Below are positions 17,170 through 26,526 of a stretch of 64,000 nucleotides of DNA, in pieces. The notes below the pieces were generated by a model. That model was given only the letters and a program-made list of their open reading frames with translations, did no database searches and had not been told where the DNA came from. Every line of letters starts with the position of its first letter. The first letter of the stretch is position 1. The position numbers and the translations under genes were made by a program. Origin of the DNA: Aliisedimentitalea scapharcae (GTDB lineage Bacteria; Pseudomonadota; Alphaproteobacteria; Rhodobacterales; Rhodobacteraceae); NCBI RefSeq assembly GCF_045277565.1, contig NZ_CP123584.1, positions 1,860,001-1,924,000 of the forward strand, read 5' to 3'.

Positions 17170-17273
17170 CTGAGAGGCCTGTTATCAAAAGGAAAGTTAT
17201 GCCCAGATAGCGCTGAAAGACCCGCAAGATAAAGAGGGCGGGGGGTCGCAGGTGCGGGTCTGGAGAAACGCAA

Positions 17274-17297
17274 AAAAGCCGCGTTGAGGCGGCTTTT
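17274..17297 (-). terminator. Rho-independent terminator after the symporter gene
   Basis: AAAAGCCGC (17274-17282) pairs with GCGGCTTTT (17289-17297) across a 6-nt loop. On the minus strand the stem is followed by a run of six T, so it is a good terminator for the acetate symporter transcript. Confidence 0.8.
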
Positions 17298-17323
17298 CCA
17301 CGCAGGGCAAACCCCGCGAAACA

Positions 17324-17372
17324 GGACCTTGGGCAAGGTCCGTGAACCAAGGCGTGTTGAAACGCCTTGGTT
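17324..17372 (-). terminator. Two further stem-loops after the symporter gene
   Basis: GGACCTT-GGGC-AAGGTCC (17324-17341) is followed by an 11-bp perfect stem AACCAAGGCGT with ACGCCTTGGTT (17345-17372). They lie between the symporter stop and the T-rich terminator and probably stabilise or help end the transcript. Confidence 0.6.
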
Positions 17373-17394
17373 CGTGTTGGTGTCACCGGTTGGA

Positions 17395-19176
17395 TCAGTG
17401 ATCCTGGGCTGCGCCGGCCCCACGGGGGATACGCACGCTTTCCACCAGTTCTTCGATCTCGGTCGGGATCGGGTCGCTGGATTTGGACACGAAATAGGCG
17501 ACGGTGAAGTTCACCAGAGCGCCGATGGCCCCAAAGGAGGTCGATTTGACAGTGCCCAGCAGCGGATCAGCATCTGTGAACTGGTTGGTGTCCGGAATGA
17601 ACAGCCAGCCTTTGTGCATGAAGATGTAGATCAGGGTCACGATCAGACCGGACAGCATGCCTGCCACGGCGCCTTTGTTGTTCACCTTGGTAAAGATGCC
17701 CATCATCAGAGCCGGGAAGATCGATGCCGCCGCCAGACCAAAGGCCAGAGCCACGGTTTGCGCCGCAAAGCCGGGAGGGTTGAGACCCAGGTAGGTTGCG
17801 ACCGCAATGGCAACAGCCATGGCCACACGGGCCGACAGCAGTTCGCCTTTTTCCGAGATGGCGGGGTTGATCGAGCCTTTGATCAGGTCGTGGGACACAG
17901 CCGACGAAATCGCCAGCAGCAGACCCGCAGCGGTCGACAGAGCCGCCGCCAGACCACCAGCCGCGACCAGACCGATCACCCAACCCGGCAGGTTGGCGAT
18001 TTCGGGGTTGGCCAGAACCAGGATGTCCCGGTTGAATTTGGTCAGTTCGTTGCCTTCCCAGCCGTTTTCGGCAGCCTTGGCCTGCATGGCCTCGGATTTG
18101 TCGTTGTAGTACTGGATATGGCCGTCGCCGTTCTTGTCTTCCCAAGCCAGCAGACCGGTTTTCTGCCAGGTGGCCATCCAGTCATAACGGGCGTCGTTTT
18201 CGATCTGTTCGACCGAAACAGCGGCACCATCGGTGCCATTGGGCCACATCATGTCGGTGATGTTCAGACGTGCCATGGCACCCACAGCCGGAGCGGTCAG
18301 ATACAGCAGGGCGATGAACACCAGGGTCCAGCCAGCCGACCAACGGGCGTCAGCCACTTTTGGAACGGTGAAGAAGCGCATGATGACGTGGGGCAGACCC
18401 GCAGTACCGATCATCAGCGACAGGGTGAACAGCACCATGTTGAAGGTGTCGGCGTGGTGCATCGTGTACTCTTTGAACCCGAGTTCGGTCACGATGGCAT
18501 CCAGTTTCGCCAGCAGCGGTTCACCCGAAGCAGTGTGTTCGCCGAACAGGCCCAGGGCCGGGATCGGGTTGCCGGTCAGCTGCAGCGAGATGAAGATCGC
18601 CGGAATGGTATAGGCCATGATCAGAACGCAATACTGCGCCACCTGGGTATAGGTCACACCCTTCATGCCGCCGAAAACCGCATAGGCAAACACCACACAG
18701 GCACCGATCAGCAGACCGGTTGTGTTGGACACTTCGAGGAAGCGGCCAAAGGCCACGCCCACACCGGTCATCTGGCCGATCACATAGGTGGTCGAGGCAA
18801 CGATCAGACAGATCACGGCCACCACGCGGGCGGTCGGGCTGTAGAACCGGTCGCCGATGAATTCCGACACGGTGTATTTGCCGAACTTGCGCAGATACGG
18901 CGCCAGCAGCAGGGCCAGCAGCACGTAACCACCGGTCCAACCCATCAGGAAGGACGAGTTGTCATAGCCGGTAAAGGCAATCAGGCCCGCCATCGAGATG
19001 AACGAGGCCGCCGACATCCAGTCCGCCGCTGTCGCCATACCATTGGTGACCGGGTGAACGCCGCGACCGGCGGCGTAGAATTCCGATGTGGAGCCCGCGC
19101 GGGCCCAGATCGCGATGCCGATGTAAAGCGCAAAGGACGCGCCCACAAACAGCAGGTTGATGGTAAACTGATCCAT
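17395..19176 (-). CDS. Sodium/solute symporter, acetate permease (ActP/VC2705-like)
   Basis: A 593-residue inner-membrane protein of the solute:sodium symporter family, likely importing acetate or other short monocarboxylates. It has about 13 hydrophobic helices, the N-terminal motif ATAADWMSAASFISMAGLIAF typical of the family, and GLAAALSTAAGLLLAISSAVSHD in the sodium-site helix. A hydrophilic insertion of about 75 residues near 280-380 (NGTDGAAVSVEQIE... to WEGNELTKFN) is characteristic of the VC2705-type subfamily. The DUF4212 subunit gene ends 6 bp upstream and acs lies just beyond, so uptake and activation are encoded together. Confidence 0.92.
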   Translation of the reverse strand: MDQFTINLLFVGASFALYIGIAIWARAGSTSEFYAAGRGVHPVTNGMATAADWMSAASFISMAGLIAFTGYDNSSFLMGWTGGYVLLALLLAPYLRKFGKYTVSEFIGDRFYSPTARVVAVICLIVASTTYVIGQMTGVGVAFGRFLEVSNTTGLLIGACVVFAYAVFGGMKGVTYTQVAQYCVLIMAYTIPAIFISLQLTGNPIPALGLFGEHTASGEPLLAKLDAIVTELGFKEYTMHHADTFNMVLFTLSLMIGTAGLPHVIMRFFTVPKVADARWSAGWTLVFIALLYLTAPAVGAMARLNITDMMWPNGTDGAAVSVEQIENDARYDWMATWQKTGLLAWEDKNGDGHIQYYNDKSEAMQAKAAENGWEGNELTKFNRDILVLANPEIANLPGWVIGLVAAGGLAAALSTAAGLLLAISSAVSHDLIKGSINPAISEKGELLSARVAMAVAIAVATYLGLNPPGFAAQTVALAFGLAAASIFPALMMGIFTKVNNKGAVAGMLSGLIVTLIYIFMHKGWLFIPDTNQFTDADPLLGTVKSTSFGAIGALVNFTVAYFVSKSSDPIPTEIEELVESVRIPRGAGAAQDH

Positions 19177-19182
19177 CTGGGT

Positions 19183-19464
19183 TTACTCCTCGACGCCGTA
19201 TTCGCGGTCCAGCTTGTTCATGCGGATCGCGTAGAAAAAGATCAGGCCCAGGAACACCAGGATCGAGCCTTGCTGGGCGAACCAGAAGCCAAGATCGGTG
19301 CCGCCGACGCTGATGCCAGACAGCAACGGACGCAGCAGAATGCCGAACCCGAAAGAGACGACAGCCCAGATCACCAGGCTGACAAGAATGATCCGCACGT
19401 TGGCCTGCCAATAGCCCTTGTCGGCTTCGGCAGTCTGTGCGGAGGTGTTTGTTTGGTCCGCCAT
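19183..19464 (-). CDS. DUF4212 small membrane subunit of the acetate symporter
   Basis: A 93-residue protein with two membrane helices (about residues 22-43 and 56-76) in the DUF4212 layout: YWQANVRIILVSLVIWAVVSFG, then FWFAQQGSILVFLGLIFFYAIRMNKLD. It ends 6 bp before the symporter gene and is normally paired with it as an accessory subunit. The ATG at 19462-19464 is preceded by GGAGGACCC. A longer frame to 19509 adds residues with no family match and was not used. Confidence 0.88.
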   Translation of the reverse strand: MADQTNTSAQTAEADKGYWQANVRIILVSLVIWAVVSFGFGILLRPLLSGISVGGTDLGFWFAQQGSILVFLGLIFFYAIRMNKLDREYGVEE

Positions 19465-19546
19465 CGCGGGTCCTCCTTCGCTTCCTCCAGAGCTGTTCCA
19501 TCCCTGCATTCAAGTCTCCCCGGGATGGGGCAGCTCCAATTTTGGG

Positions 19547-19579
19547 GCCTGACGCAGGGAGGGGGGCCTTGCGTCAGGC
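19547..19579. terminator. Stem-loop between adk and the DUF4212 gene
   Basis: A perfect 10-bp stem, GCCTGACGCA (19547-19556) with TGCGTCAGGC (19570-19579), lies in the 204-bp gap. It probably separates the acs-adk transcript from the symporter transcript. There is no long T run. Confidence 0.5.
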
Positions 19580-19668
19580 AACACTCCATCGGTCCGCCAA
19601 GGCGGGTCCTTTGGATGTTTCTCGGTGATTGGACCCCCGGCAGGGCAGGGAGCCCTAGAGACGGATGA

Positions 19669-20352
19669 TTAACGCATCGCGTCTTGAACAATGGAGTGCA
19701 GGCCGACGGCGATGTCGTCGATCTGGCCCATTGCGTCGATCTTTTTCAGCACATCGTGACCGTCGTAATAGGCGATCAGCGGGGCGGTCTGTGCGTGATA
19801 GGCTGTGAGCCGGCTGGCAACGGTTTCGGCGTTGTCATCGGCGCGCCGCTTCATGTCGGTGCCGCCGCATTTGTCACAGGTGCCTGCGGTTGCGGGCTGT
19901 TTGAAGCTGTCGTGATAGCCTTCGCCACAGGTGCCACAGGTGTAGCGGCCTGAAATGCGGGTGACCATTGCCGCGTCGTCGACTTCGAGGCTGACAGCGG
20001 CGTTGATCCGCTGGCCGGTTTCCGACAACAGCGTGTCCAGCGCCTGGGCCTGAACGGTGGTGCGCGGAAAGCCGTCCAGGATCACGCCCTGGGCACAATC
20101 GGCTTCGCCCAGACGGTCACGCAGGATGGCGATGACGATGTCGTCGCTGACCAGATCACCGGCCGCCATCACGGCCTGTGCGGCCTTGCCCGCGTCGGTC
20201 CCGGCGGCCACGGCGGCGCGCAGCAGGTCCCCGGTCGAGAGTTGAACCAGCCCGAATTTGTCTTCGAGCATCCGGGCCTGTGTGCCCTTCCCGGCACCCG
20301 GAGGGCCGAGAAGGATCAGAACAGCGGGGGTGGTTGAAACGGCAGCGTCCAT
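19669..20352 (-). CDS. adk: Adenylate kinase with zinc-type LID domain
   Basis: Interconverts AMP + ATP and 2 ADP. The 227-residue protein has the P-loop GPPGAGKGT, the AMP-binding segments STGDLLRAAV and DGFPRT, and a long LID with four cysteines (CGTCGEGYHD... CDKC), typical of zinc-binding adenylate kinases. I chose the ATG at 20350-20352, preceded by AAGGGG; a TTG six bases upstream is possible. The gene lies 11 bp downstream of acs. Acetyl-CoA synthetase releases AMP, so a dedicated kinase to recycle it makes sense here. It may be a second copy beside the ribosomal-operon adk, which is not visible in this window. Confidence 0.92.
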   Translation of the reverse strand: MDAAVSTTPAVLILLGPPGAGKGTQARMLEDKFGLVQLSTGDLLRAAVAAGTDAGKAAQAVMAAGDLVSDDIVIAILRDRLGEADCAQGVILDGFPRTTVQAQALDTLLSETGQRINAAVSLEVDDAAMVTRISGRYTCGTCGEGYHDSFKQPATAGTCDKCGGTDMKRRADDNAETVASRLTAYHAQTAPLIAYYDGHDVLKKIDAMGQIDDIAVGLHSIVQDAMR

Positions 20353-20363
20353 GATCAATCCCC

Positions 20364-22328
20364 TTATTTCACAGCACGATTGGCGATCAGGTCGTCAACC
20401 ACCGACGGATCGGCGAGCGTTGACGTATCCCCCAGGGCACCAAAGTCGTTTTCGGCGATCTTGCGCAGGATGCGGCGCATGATCTTGCCCGAGCGGGTTT
20501 TTGGCAGGCCGGGGGCCCATTGGATCACGTCGGGCGATGCGATGGGGCCGATTTCGGTCCGTACCCAGGTGCGCAGCTCCTTGAGCAGCTCGTCGCTGGG
20601 TTCGCGGTCGTTCATCAGGGTGACATAGCAATAGATGCCCTGGCCCTTGATGTCATGCGGGTAGCCGACCACGGCGGCTTCGGCGACGGCGGCGTGGGCG
20701 ACCAGCGCAGATTCAACTTCGGCGGTGCCCATGCGGTGGCCCGAGACGTTGATCACGTCATCGACGCGGCCGGTGATCCAGTAATCGCCATCTTCGTCGC
20801 GACGGCAGCCGTCACCGGTGAAGTAATAGCCTTTGTAGTCCGCGAAATAGGTTTTCTGGAACCGTTCGTGATCGCCCCAGACGGTGCGCATCTGACCGGG
20901 CCAGCTGTCCTTGATGCACAGCACGCCTTCGACGCCATTGCCGTCGATCTCTTCGCCCGACTGCGGGTCCAAAACCACCGGTTCGATGCCAAAGAACGGT
21001 TTCATCGCCGAGCCGGGTTTCATCGCGTGGGCACCGGGCAGCGGGGTCATCAGATGGCCGCCGGTTTCGGTCTGCCACCAGGTATCCACGATCGGGCAGC
21101 GCCCGCCGCCAACAACTTCGTTGTACCAGTTCCAGGCTTCGGGGTTGATCGGTTCGCCCACGGTGCCCAGGGTGCGCAGGGAGGACAGGTCGCATTTTTC
21201 GACCCATTCGTTGCCCTGACCCATCAGGGCGCGCAGCGCGGTGGGGGCGGTGTAGAACTGGTTGACCTTGTGTTTCTCGCAGACCTGCCAGAAGCGCGAC
21301 GCGTCCGGGTAGGTTGGCACGCCTTCGAACATCACGGTGGTGGCGCCATTGGCCAGCGGACCATAGACGATATAGCTGTGGCCGGTGACCCAACCCACAT
21401 CCGCAGTACACCAGTAGATGTCGCCTTCGTGGTAATCAAAGGTGATTTCCTGGGTCATCGCCGCATAGACCAGATAGCCGCCGGTGGTGTGCACCACGCC
21501 TTTGGGCTGACCGGTGGAGCCGGAGGTATAGAGGATGAACAGCGGATCTTCGGCGCTCATCTCGGCGGGTTTGCAGTAGTCGTTCGCCTCGAGCGCCATT
21601 TCGTTATAGTCATAGTCGCGCCCGTCGATCCAGGTGGTCTGACCACCGGTGCGTTTCACGACCAGACATTTCACGCTGTCCTTGCAGTGCAGCAGGGCGG
21701 CATCAACGTTGGATTTCAGCGGTGTCTTGCGGCCACCACGGGGGGCTTCGTCCGCGGTGATCACAACTTTGGCGTCACAGCCGTTCACACGGGCCGCCAA
21801 AGCATCAGACGAGAAACCGGCAAACACGATGGAATGGATCGCGCCAATGCGGGCACAGGCCAGCATGGCATAGGCGGCTTCCGGGATCATCGGGAGGTAG
21901 ATGATGACCCGGTCGCCTTTGCGCACCCCCATGGTTTCGAGGATGTTGGCCATGCGGCAGACGCGGTTCTGCAGCTGTTTATAGGTGATGTGCTGGGCGG
22001 TCTCATTCGGATCATCGGGTTCAAAGATGATCGCGGTCTGGTCGCCCCGGGTGTCCAGGTGACGGTCAATACAATTGGCGGCGACGTTCAGTGTGCCATC
22101 GGCATACCAGTTGATCGCCACGTCGCCAAAGCTGTAGTTGACGTCTTTTACTTTGGTAAAAGGCTTGATCCAATCGACGCGTTTGCCCTGTTCGCCCCAG
22201 AACGCTTCGGGGTCGTTGATCGAGGCGGCATACATCTCGTCATATTTGGCAGCGTCCACATGGGCCCGTGCGACCACATCCGCTGATGGTGGGAATACCG
22301 GGGTCGGTGTTCGCGTTTCGCTTGTCAT
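20364..22328 (-). CDS. acs: Acetyl-CoA synthetase (AMP-forming)
   Basis: Activates acetate to acetyl-CoA with ATP, giving AMP and pyrophosphate. The 654-residue protein of normal length shows the AMP-binding motif YTSGSTGQPKGVVHTTGGY, the substrate-pocket WWQTETGG, the hinge-region GRVDDVINVSGHRMG and the C-terminal KTRSGKIMRR, whose Lys is the usual acetylation/catalytic residue. The ATG at 22326-22328 follows GAGGAACC; a longer frame reaching 22394 is not conserved in this family. It heads the acetate module with adk directly behind. Confidence 0.96.
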   Translation of the reverse strand: MTSETRTPTPVFPPSADVVARAHVDAAKYDEMYAASINDPEAFWGEQGKRVDWIKPFTKVKDVNYSFGDVAINWYADGTLNVAANCIDRHLDTRGDQTAIIFEPDDPNETAQHITYKQLQNRVCRMANILETMGVRKGDRVIIYLPMIPEAAYAMLACARIGAIHSIVFAGFSSDALAARVNGCDAKVVITADEAPRGGRKTPLKSNVDAALLHCKDSVKCLVVKRTGGQTTWIDGRDYDYNEMALEANDYCKPAEMSAEDPLFILYTSGSTGQPKGVVHTTGGYLVYAAMTQEITFDYHEGDIYWCTADVGWVTGHSYIVYGPLANGATTVMFEGVPTYPDASRFWQVCEKHKVNQFYTAPTALRALMGQGNEWVEKCDLSSLRTLGTVGEPINPEAWNWYNEVVGGGRCPIVDTWWQTETGGHLMTPLPGAHAMKPGSAMKPFFGIEPVVLDPQSGEEIDGNGVEGVLCIKDSWPGQMRTVWGDHERFQKTYFADYKGYYFTGDGCRRDEDGDYWITGRVDDVINVSGHRMGTAEVESALVAHAAVAEAAVVGYPHDIKGQGIYCYVTLMNDREPSDELLKELRTWVRTEIGPIASPDVIQWAPGLPKTRSGKIMRRILRKIAENDFGALGDTSTLADPSVVDDLIANRAVK

Positions 22329-22878
22329 AATAGGTTCCTCCCTAATGACCGTCTTGATATTCGGTCGCAAAATTCCGATGTGGCAAAAATCCAACCAATT
22401 CCACCCTCAAATTGGATTGCTGCCGTTGGAGGCGATCATATACGGAGTTGAAAATAAGTGAATAACTTCCCGTAATTTAACGATTTGCTTGTAAATGTTT
22501 TTCACAATCCGGCGTAAATTTGTAAATTTATCAAATGATGTCTGAAAATTTCCTGTTTTGGCAAAGCGTTGGATGTCAAAGGGGGTTGGCCCATTTGATT
22601 TCCTGACGGTGTGCAATGGTATGCAGAAGCGGGAGTCATCGAACTCAACCGGTGTGACATATTGTGTCGCTTGCCGGTGGGATCGCGCATTTTTCCTGCG
22701 TGCGCCTGTTTTCGAGACACCAGAGGCGAGTCAGCAGGCATTCGACGAACGATCAAAAAACGGGCTGCCGTAGCGTCGCTTTTGCCCGCTTGGGCCGCAG
22801 GGCTTGGCAGGGGGGGGCAATGGCGCTAGCCTTGCGACCAAGCGGCGCAAAACAGGCCGCAACAAATGGGAGTTTTTC
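22329..22878. other. Divergent intergenic region between acs and dctP
   Basis: About 550 bp without a credible gene. The part near acs (22400-22540) is markedly AT-rich against the GC-rich genome, as expected for a strong promoter region. It contains an imperfect palindrome at 22518-22536 (ATTTG ... CAAAT with mismatched centre) that could be a regulator site for acs. The rest (22540-22878) leads into the TRAP operon; I see no RNA gene or repeat in it. Confidence 0.5.
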
Positions 22879-23895
22879 ATGAACAAGATGTTGACCGGGG
22901 CTGTTATGGCCGCCGCATCCGTTGCCGTCGCAGGCGAAGTCGCCGCAACCGAATGGAATGTATCCGTCTGGGGCAAACGCCGCGCCTTTACCGAACATGT
23001 CGAAAAGCTGGCCGAGCTGGTCAGCGAAAAGACCGGCGGTGAATTCACCATGAACATCAGCTATGGCGGTCTGTCCAAGAACAAGGAAAACCTGGACGGG
23101 ATTTCCATTGGGGCCTTTGAGATGGCCCAGTTCTGTGCCGGCTATCACCGCGACAAGAACCCGACCATCACCGTGCTGGAACTGCCGTTCCTGGGGGTGA
23201 ACACCCTGGCCGAAGAAGTCGCCGTGTCCCACGCGGTCTATGCCCACCCGGCGGTGCAAAAGGATCTGGCGCGCTGGAACGCCAAACTGTTGATGACCAG
23301 CCCGATGCCGCAATACAACATTGTCGGCACCGGCGAGCCGCGTGACGAGCTGGCCGAGTTCAAGGACATGCGGGTGCGTGCCACCGGCGGCATCGGCAAG
23401 GCGTTTTCGGCCGTCGGCGCGGTGCCCACATCGGTGACCGCGACCGAAGCCTATAACGCGATGGAATCCGGCGTGGTCGATACCGTCGCCTTTGCCCAGC
23501 ACGCGCATCTGGCCTTTGGGACGATCAACCGCGCCGAATGGTGGACCGCCAACCTGAACCCCGGCACCGTGAATTGCCCGGTGGTGGTGAACACCGACGC
23601 CTATGACGCGCTGTCCGACAGCGAACGCGACGCGCTGGACAGTTCGGTCAGCGAAGCGATTGACCATTATCTGGCCAATTATGGCGCGCTGCTGGACAAA
23701 TGGGATGGTGTTCTGGCCGAAAAGAACGTGACCAAGGTCGAATTGGCCGAAAGCGAATTGGATGCCTTCCGCACCGTGGCGGCCGATCCGATCCGCGAGG
23801 CATGGATTGCCGACATGACCGCCCAGGGCATTCCCGCCCAGGAGCTGTATGATCTGGTGATGAAAACCCTGTCGGACGTGCGCGCAGGCAACTGA
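22879..23895 (+). CDS. dctP: TRAP transporter substrate-binding protein DctP
   Basis: Periplasmic receptor of a tripartite sodium-driven transporter, probably for an organic acid. The 338-residue precursor has a signal peptide (about 1-24, MNKMLTG...AGEVAATEW). It has the DctP fold with the conserved substrate-Arg segment DMRVRATGGIGKAFSAVGAVPTSVT. The ATG at 22879 follows GGGAG; upstream frames add an Arg/Lys-rich stretch and were rejected. The small and large membrane subunits follow. The exact ligand cannot be told from sequence. Confidence 0.9.
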   Translation: MNKMLTGAVMAAASVAVAGEVAATEWNVSVWGKRRAFTEHVEKLAELVSEKTGGEFTMNISYGGLSKNKENLDGISIGAFEMAQFCAGYHRDKNPTITVLELPFLGVNTLAEEVAVSHAVYAHPAVQKDLARWNAKLLMTSPMPQYNIVGTGEPRDELAEFKDMRVRATGGIGKAFSAVGAVPTSVTATEAYNAMESGVVDTVAFAQHAHLAFGTINRAEWWTANLNPGTVNCPVVVNTDAYDALSDSERDALDSSVSEAIDHYLANYGALLDKWDGVLAEKNVTKVELAESELDAFRTVAADPIREAWIADMTAQGIPAQELYDLVMKTLSDVRAGN

Positions 23896-23902
23896 TCACA
23901 TT

Positions 23903-23931
23903 CAAGGCCGGGCCTGATTGGTCCGGCCTTG
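23903..23931 (+). terminator. Intercistronic stem-loop after dctP
   Basis: A perfect 9-bp stem, CAAGGCCGG (23903-23911) and CCGGCCTTG (23923-23931), lies between dctP and the small permease gene. Such stem-loops usually stabilise the binding-protein message or reduce expression of the membrane genes. It has no strong T tract. Confidence 0.65.
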
Positions 23932-23954
23932 TCCTATAGATATGGGGGAATGCA

Positions 23955-24596
23955 ATGGCTTCGGGCGCTGCAGTTCTGGAAAGTGATCACCTGATCAGCC
24001 GGTTGGACCGGTGGTTGCTGAAGCTGGAACAGGTGCTGGCCCTGCTCAGCGGCATCGCGGTGTTTTCGCTGATGGTGCTGGCGGTGGTGTCGGTGGGGGG
24101 GCGCAATGCGTTCAACGCGCCGTTGCCGGGCTATGTGGATTGGATCGAACAGGCGATGCCGCTGATCGCGTTCATGGGCATCGCCTATGTGCAGCGCGAC
24201 GGCACCCACATTCGAATGGACATCGTGATCTCGCGCCTGAAGGGCCGTGCGCTGTGGCTGTTCGAGCTGATTTCGGTGCTGTTGATCCTGATCCTGATGA
24301 TGGCGCTGGTCTATGGAAGCTGGTCGCATTTCCTGCGGTCGTTTGATTTCGCCGCCCCATTGTGGAGCCGCGACAGTTCGATTGACATCGGCCTGCCGAT
24401 CTGGCCCGCGAAATTGCTGGCACCGGTGGCCTTTGGGGTGCTCTGTCTGCGGCTGATGGTGCAGGCCTGGGGCTATGGGCGGGCCTTTGTGCTGGGGTTG
24501 GATGCACCGGTGGCGGTGCCGATGATCCAAAGCGCTGCCGCCCAGGCCGCCGCCGAGGCCGAACAATTGGCCGATCCGAAGGCCGAGCAGGAGTAA
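23955..24596 (+). CDS. dctQ: TRAP transporter small membrane subunit DctQ
   Basis: A 213-residue protein with four predicted membrane helices of the DctQ family: about 30-52, 64-82 (WIEQAMPLIAFMGIAYVQRDGTHIRMD, the family hallmark), 95-116, and 150-170. It stabilises the large permease. The C-terminal tail is Ala/Glu-rich. The ATG is 59 bp after dctP and the gene ends 6 bp before dctM. Confidence 0.9.
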   Translation: MASGAAVLESDHLISRLDRWLLKLEQVLALLSGIAVFSLMVLAVVSVGGRNAFNAPLPGYVDWIEQAMPLIAFMGIAYVQRDGTHIRMDIVISRLKGRALWLFELISVLLILILMMALVYGSWSHFLRSFDFAAPLWSRDSSIDIGLPIWPAKLLAPVAFGVLCLRLMVQAWGYGRAFVLGLDAPVAVPMIQSAAAQAAAEAEQLADPKAEQE

Positions 24597-24602
24597 GCGG
24601 AC

Positions 24603-26006
24603 ATGGAACCCATTGATATTGGCCTGTGGGTCACGGGCGGGTTGTTGGCCATGGTTTTGCTGGGGATGCGCGTGGCCTTTGCCGCCGCTATGGCCGGGCT
24701 GGTGGGGTTGGTGTGGATCTTTTGGGCCAAATTCGGCTATGCGCCGGACAAATTCACCAAGGCGCTGACCGTGTCGGTCAAGATCGCCGGCCAGGTGCCC
24801 CATTCCAAGGTCTCCTCTCAGGCGCTCAGCCTGATCCCTACCTTTATCCTGATCGGCTATCTGGCCTATTACGCGGGGTTGACCAAGGCCCTGTTCGAAG
24901 CCGCCAAACGCTGGATCGCCTGGCTGCCCGGCGGGTTGGCGGTGTCGACCGTCTTTGCCACCGCGGGCTTTGCCGCCGTATCAGGTGCCTCGGTGGCGAC
25001 CTCGGCGGTGTTTGCACGGATCGCCATCCCCGAGATGCTGAAAATCGGCTATAACAAACAATTCGCCGCTGGCGTGGTGGCGGCCGGGGGCACCTTGGCG
25101 TCGCTGATCCCGCCGTCGGCCATTCTGGTGATCTATGCGATCATCGTGGAACAGGACGTGGGCAAGCTGTTGCTCGCCGGGTTCATTCCCGGCGCTTTTT
25201 CGGCGGTGATCTATGCATTGTTGATTGTCGGCATTGCGGTGGTGTTCAAATCCGTTGGCCCCCCGGTGCGCGGGTTCACCTGGAAGCAACGGTTTGCGGC
25301 CTTGCCGGCGGCTCTGCCGATTGTCTTTGTCGTCGTGATTATCATCTGTTTTGTCTACAACCCCTTTGGCGGTGATGCCTGGGGCACCCCAACCGAAGGC
25401 GGCGCTCTGGGGGCATTTGTGGTGTTCGTCATGGCGCTGATCAAGGGCATGAAATGGGCCCAGCTGAAATCTGCGTTGTTGGATACGGCCAAATTGACGG
25501 TGATGATCTTTACCATCATCTGGGGCGTTCTGATTTACGTGCGGTTCCTGGGGTTTGCCGATCTGCCGGGGGCGTTTTCCGACTGGATCACGTCGATCGA
25601 TGCGTCGCCCATGCTGATCCTGGTGTGCATTCTGCTGGCCTATGCGGTGCTGGGGATGTTCATGGACGCCATTGGCATGCTGCTGCTCACCCTGCCGGTG
25701 GTCTACCCGGCGGTGATGGCGCTGAACGGGGGGGAAGCGGTTTCGGCGGCTGACAGCGCCTTTGGCATGAGCGGCACAATGTGCGCCATCTGGTTCGGCA
25801 TCCTGGTGGTGAAAATGGCCGAATTCTGCCTGATCACCCCGCCCATCGGTCTGAATTGTTTCGTGGTGGCCGGGGTGCGCGATGATCTGACTGTTCAGGA
25901 TGTGTTCAAGGGGGTGACGCCGTTCTTTCTGGCGGATGGGGTGACCATCGCGCTGTTGGTGGCCTTTCCGGGGATTGTGCTGTTTCTGCCCAGCCTGGCG
26001 GGCTAG
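24603..26006 (+). CDS. dctM: TRAP transporter large permease DctM
   Basis: A 467-residue sodium-coupled permease with about twelve membrane segments and the DctM landmark ASVATSAVFARIAIPEMLKIGYNKQFAAGVVAAGGTLASLIPPS, followed later by ITPPIGLNCFVVAGV. It transports the ligand delivered by DctP. It stops with TAG directly followed by the ATG of the next gene, so the RNA-processing-like gene behind is co-transcribed. Confidence 0.92.
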   Translation: MEPIDIGLWVTGGLLAMVLLGMRVAFAAAMAGLVGLVWIFWAKFGYAPDKFTKALTVSVKIAGQVPHSKVSSQALSLIPTFILIGYLAYYAGLTKALFEAAKRWIAWLPGGLAVSTVFATAGFAAVSGASVATSAVFARIAIPEMLKIGYNKQFAAGVVAAGGTLASLIPPSAILVIYAIIVEQDVGKLLLAGFIPGAFSAVIYALLIVGIAVVFKSVGPPVRGFTWKQRFAALPAALPIVFVVVIIICFVYNPFGGDAWGTPTEGGALGAFVVFVMALIKGMKWAQLKSALLDTAKLTVMIFTIIWGVLIYVRFLGFADLPGAFSDWITSIDASPMLILVCILLAYAVLGMFMDAIGMLLLTLPVVYPAVMALNGGEAVSAADSAFGMSGTMCAIWFGILVVKMAEFCLITPPIGLNCFVVAGVRDDLTVQDVFKGVTPFFLADGVTIALLVAFPGIVLFLPSLAG

Positions 26007-26522
26007 ATGCGGGCGTTTGTCGCCATTTCCATGTCCCCAGAGGTCAGCGACGCGATGGTGCGCCTGCAACGGCGTCTGGGTTTTGGTCGTGCGGTGCCAG
26101 AGGACAATCTGCACCTGACGCTGGCGTTTTTGGATGACCAGCCCGAGGATCTGCTGGAAGAGTTGCACGGGCATCTGGCCGGGCTGCGGTGCGCGCCATT
26201 TTCGCTCTCATTCACCGGGTTGGGGGTGTTCGGATCTGCGGTTCATGTTCCGGCCAATGACAGTGCCAATTTGACGACGCTGCATGGCAGGGTTCTGGGC
26301 ACCTGCCGCAAAGCCGGAATAACGCTGGCGCGCCGCCGGTTCCGCCCACATGTCACCGTGGCCCGCCTGGGCAAGGGGCAAACCCCGCCACCGCTGCGGG
26401 CCGAGCTCGCTGATTTTCAGATACCGGACATGGAGGTGCAGCAGGTGACCCTGTTCGAATCCACCCTGCACCCCAAGGGCGCCCGCCATGATCCGCTGGC
26501 GATTTACCCGCTGCGCGCCTGA
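26007..26522 (+). CDS. thpR: RNA 2',3'-cyclic phosphodiesterase (ThpR/LigT family)
   Basis: A 171-residue 2H phosphoesterase that opens 2',3'-cyclic phosphates in RNA (older name 2'-5' RNA ligase). Both HxTx motifs are present: HLT (His36, Thr38) and HVT (His115, Thr117). The ATG immediately follows the stop codon of dctM without a base between. Its place in the TRAP operon is probably a transcription convenience. Its function in vivo is uncertain. Confidence 0.9.
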   Translation: MRAFVAISMSPEVSDAMVRLQRRLGFGRAVPEDNLHLTLAFLDDQPEDLLEELHGHLAGLRCAPFSLSFTGLGVFGSAVHVPANDSANLTTLHGRVLGTCRKAGITLARRRFRPHVTVARLGKGQTPPPLRAELADFQIPDMEVQQVTLFESTLHPKGARHDPLAIYPLRA

Positions 26523-26526
26523 TCCC

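Noticed and set aside
14809..17232. Long 807-residue open frame on the plus strand
   Set aside because: It overlaps the DUF294 gene and a small membrane gene antisense and has low-complexity Gly/His/Gln-rich composition typical of shadow frames in GC-rich DNA.
17284..19668. Long 794-residue open frame on the plus strand
   Set aside because: It is antisense to the acetate symporter and DUF4212 genes, which have clear motifs.
20520..22286. 588-residue open frame antisense to acs
   Set aside because: Acs is full length with all motifs; the antisense frame has no recognisable domain.
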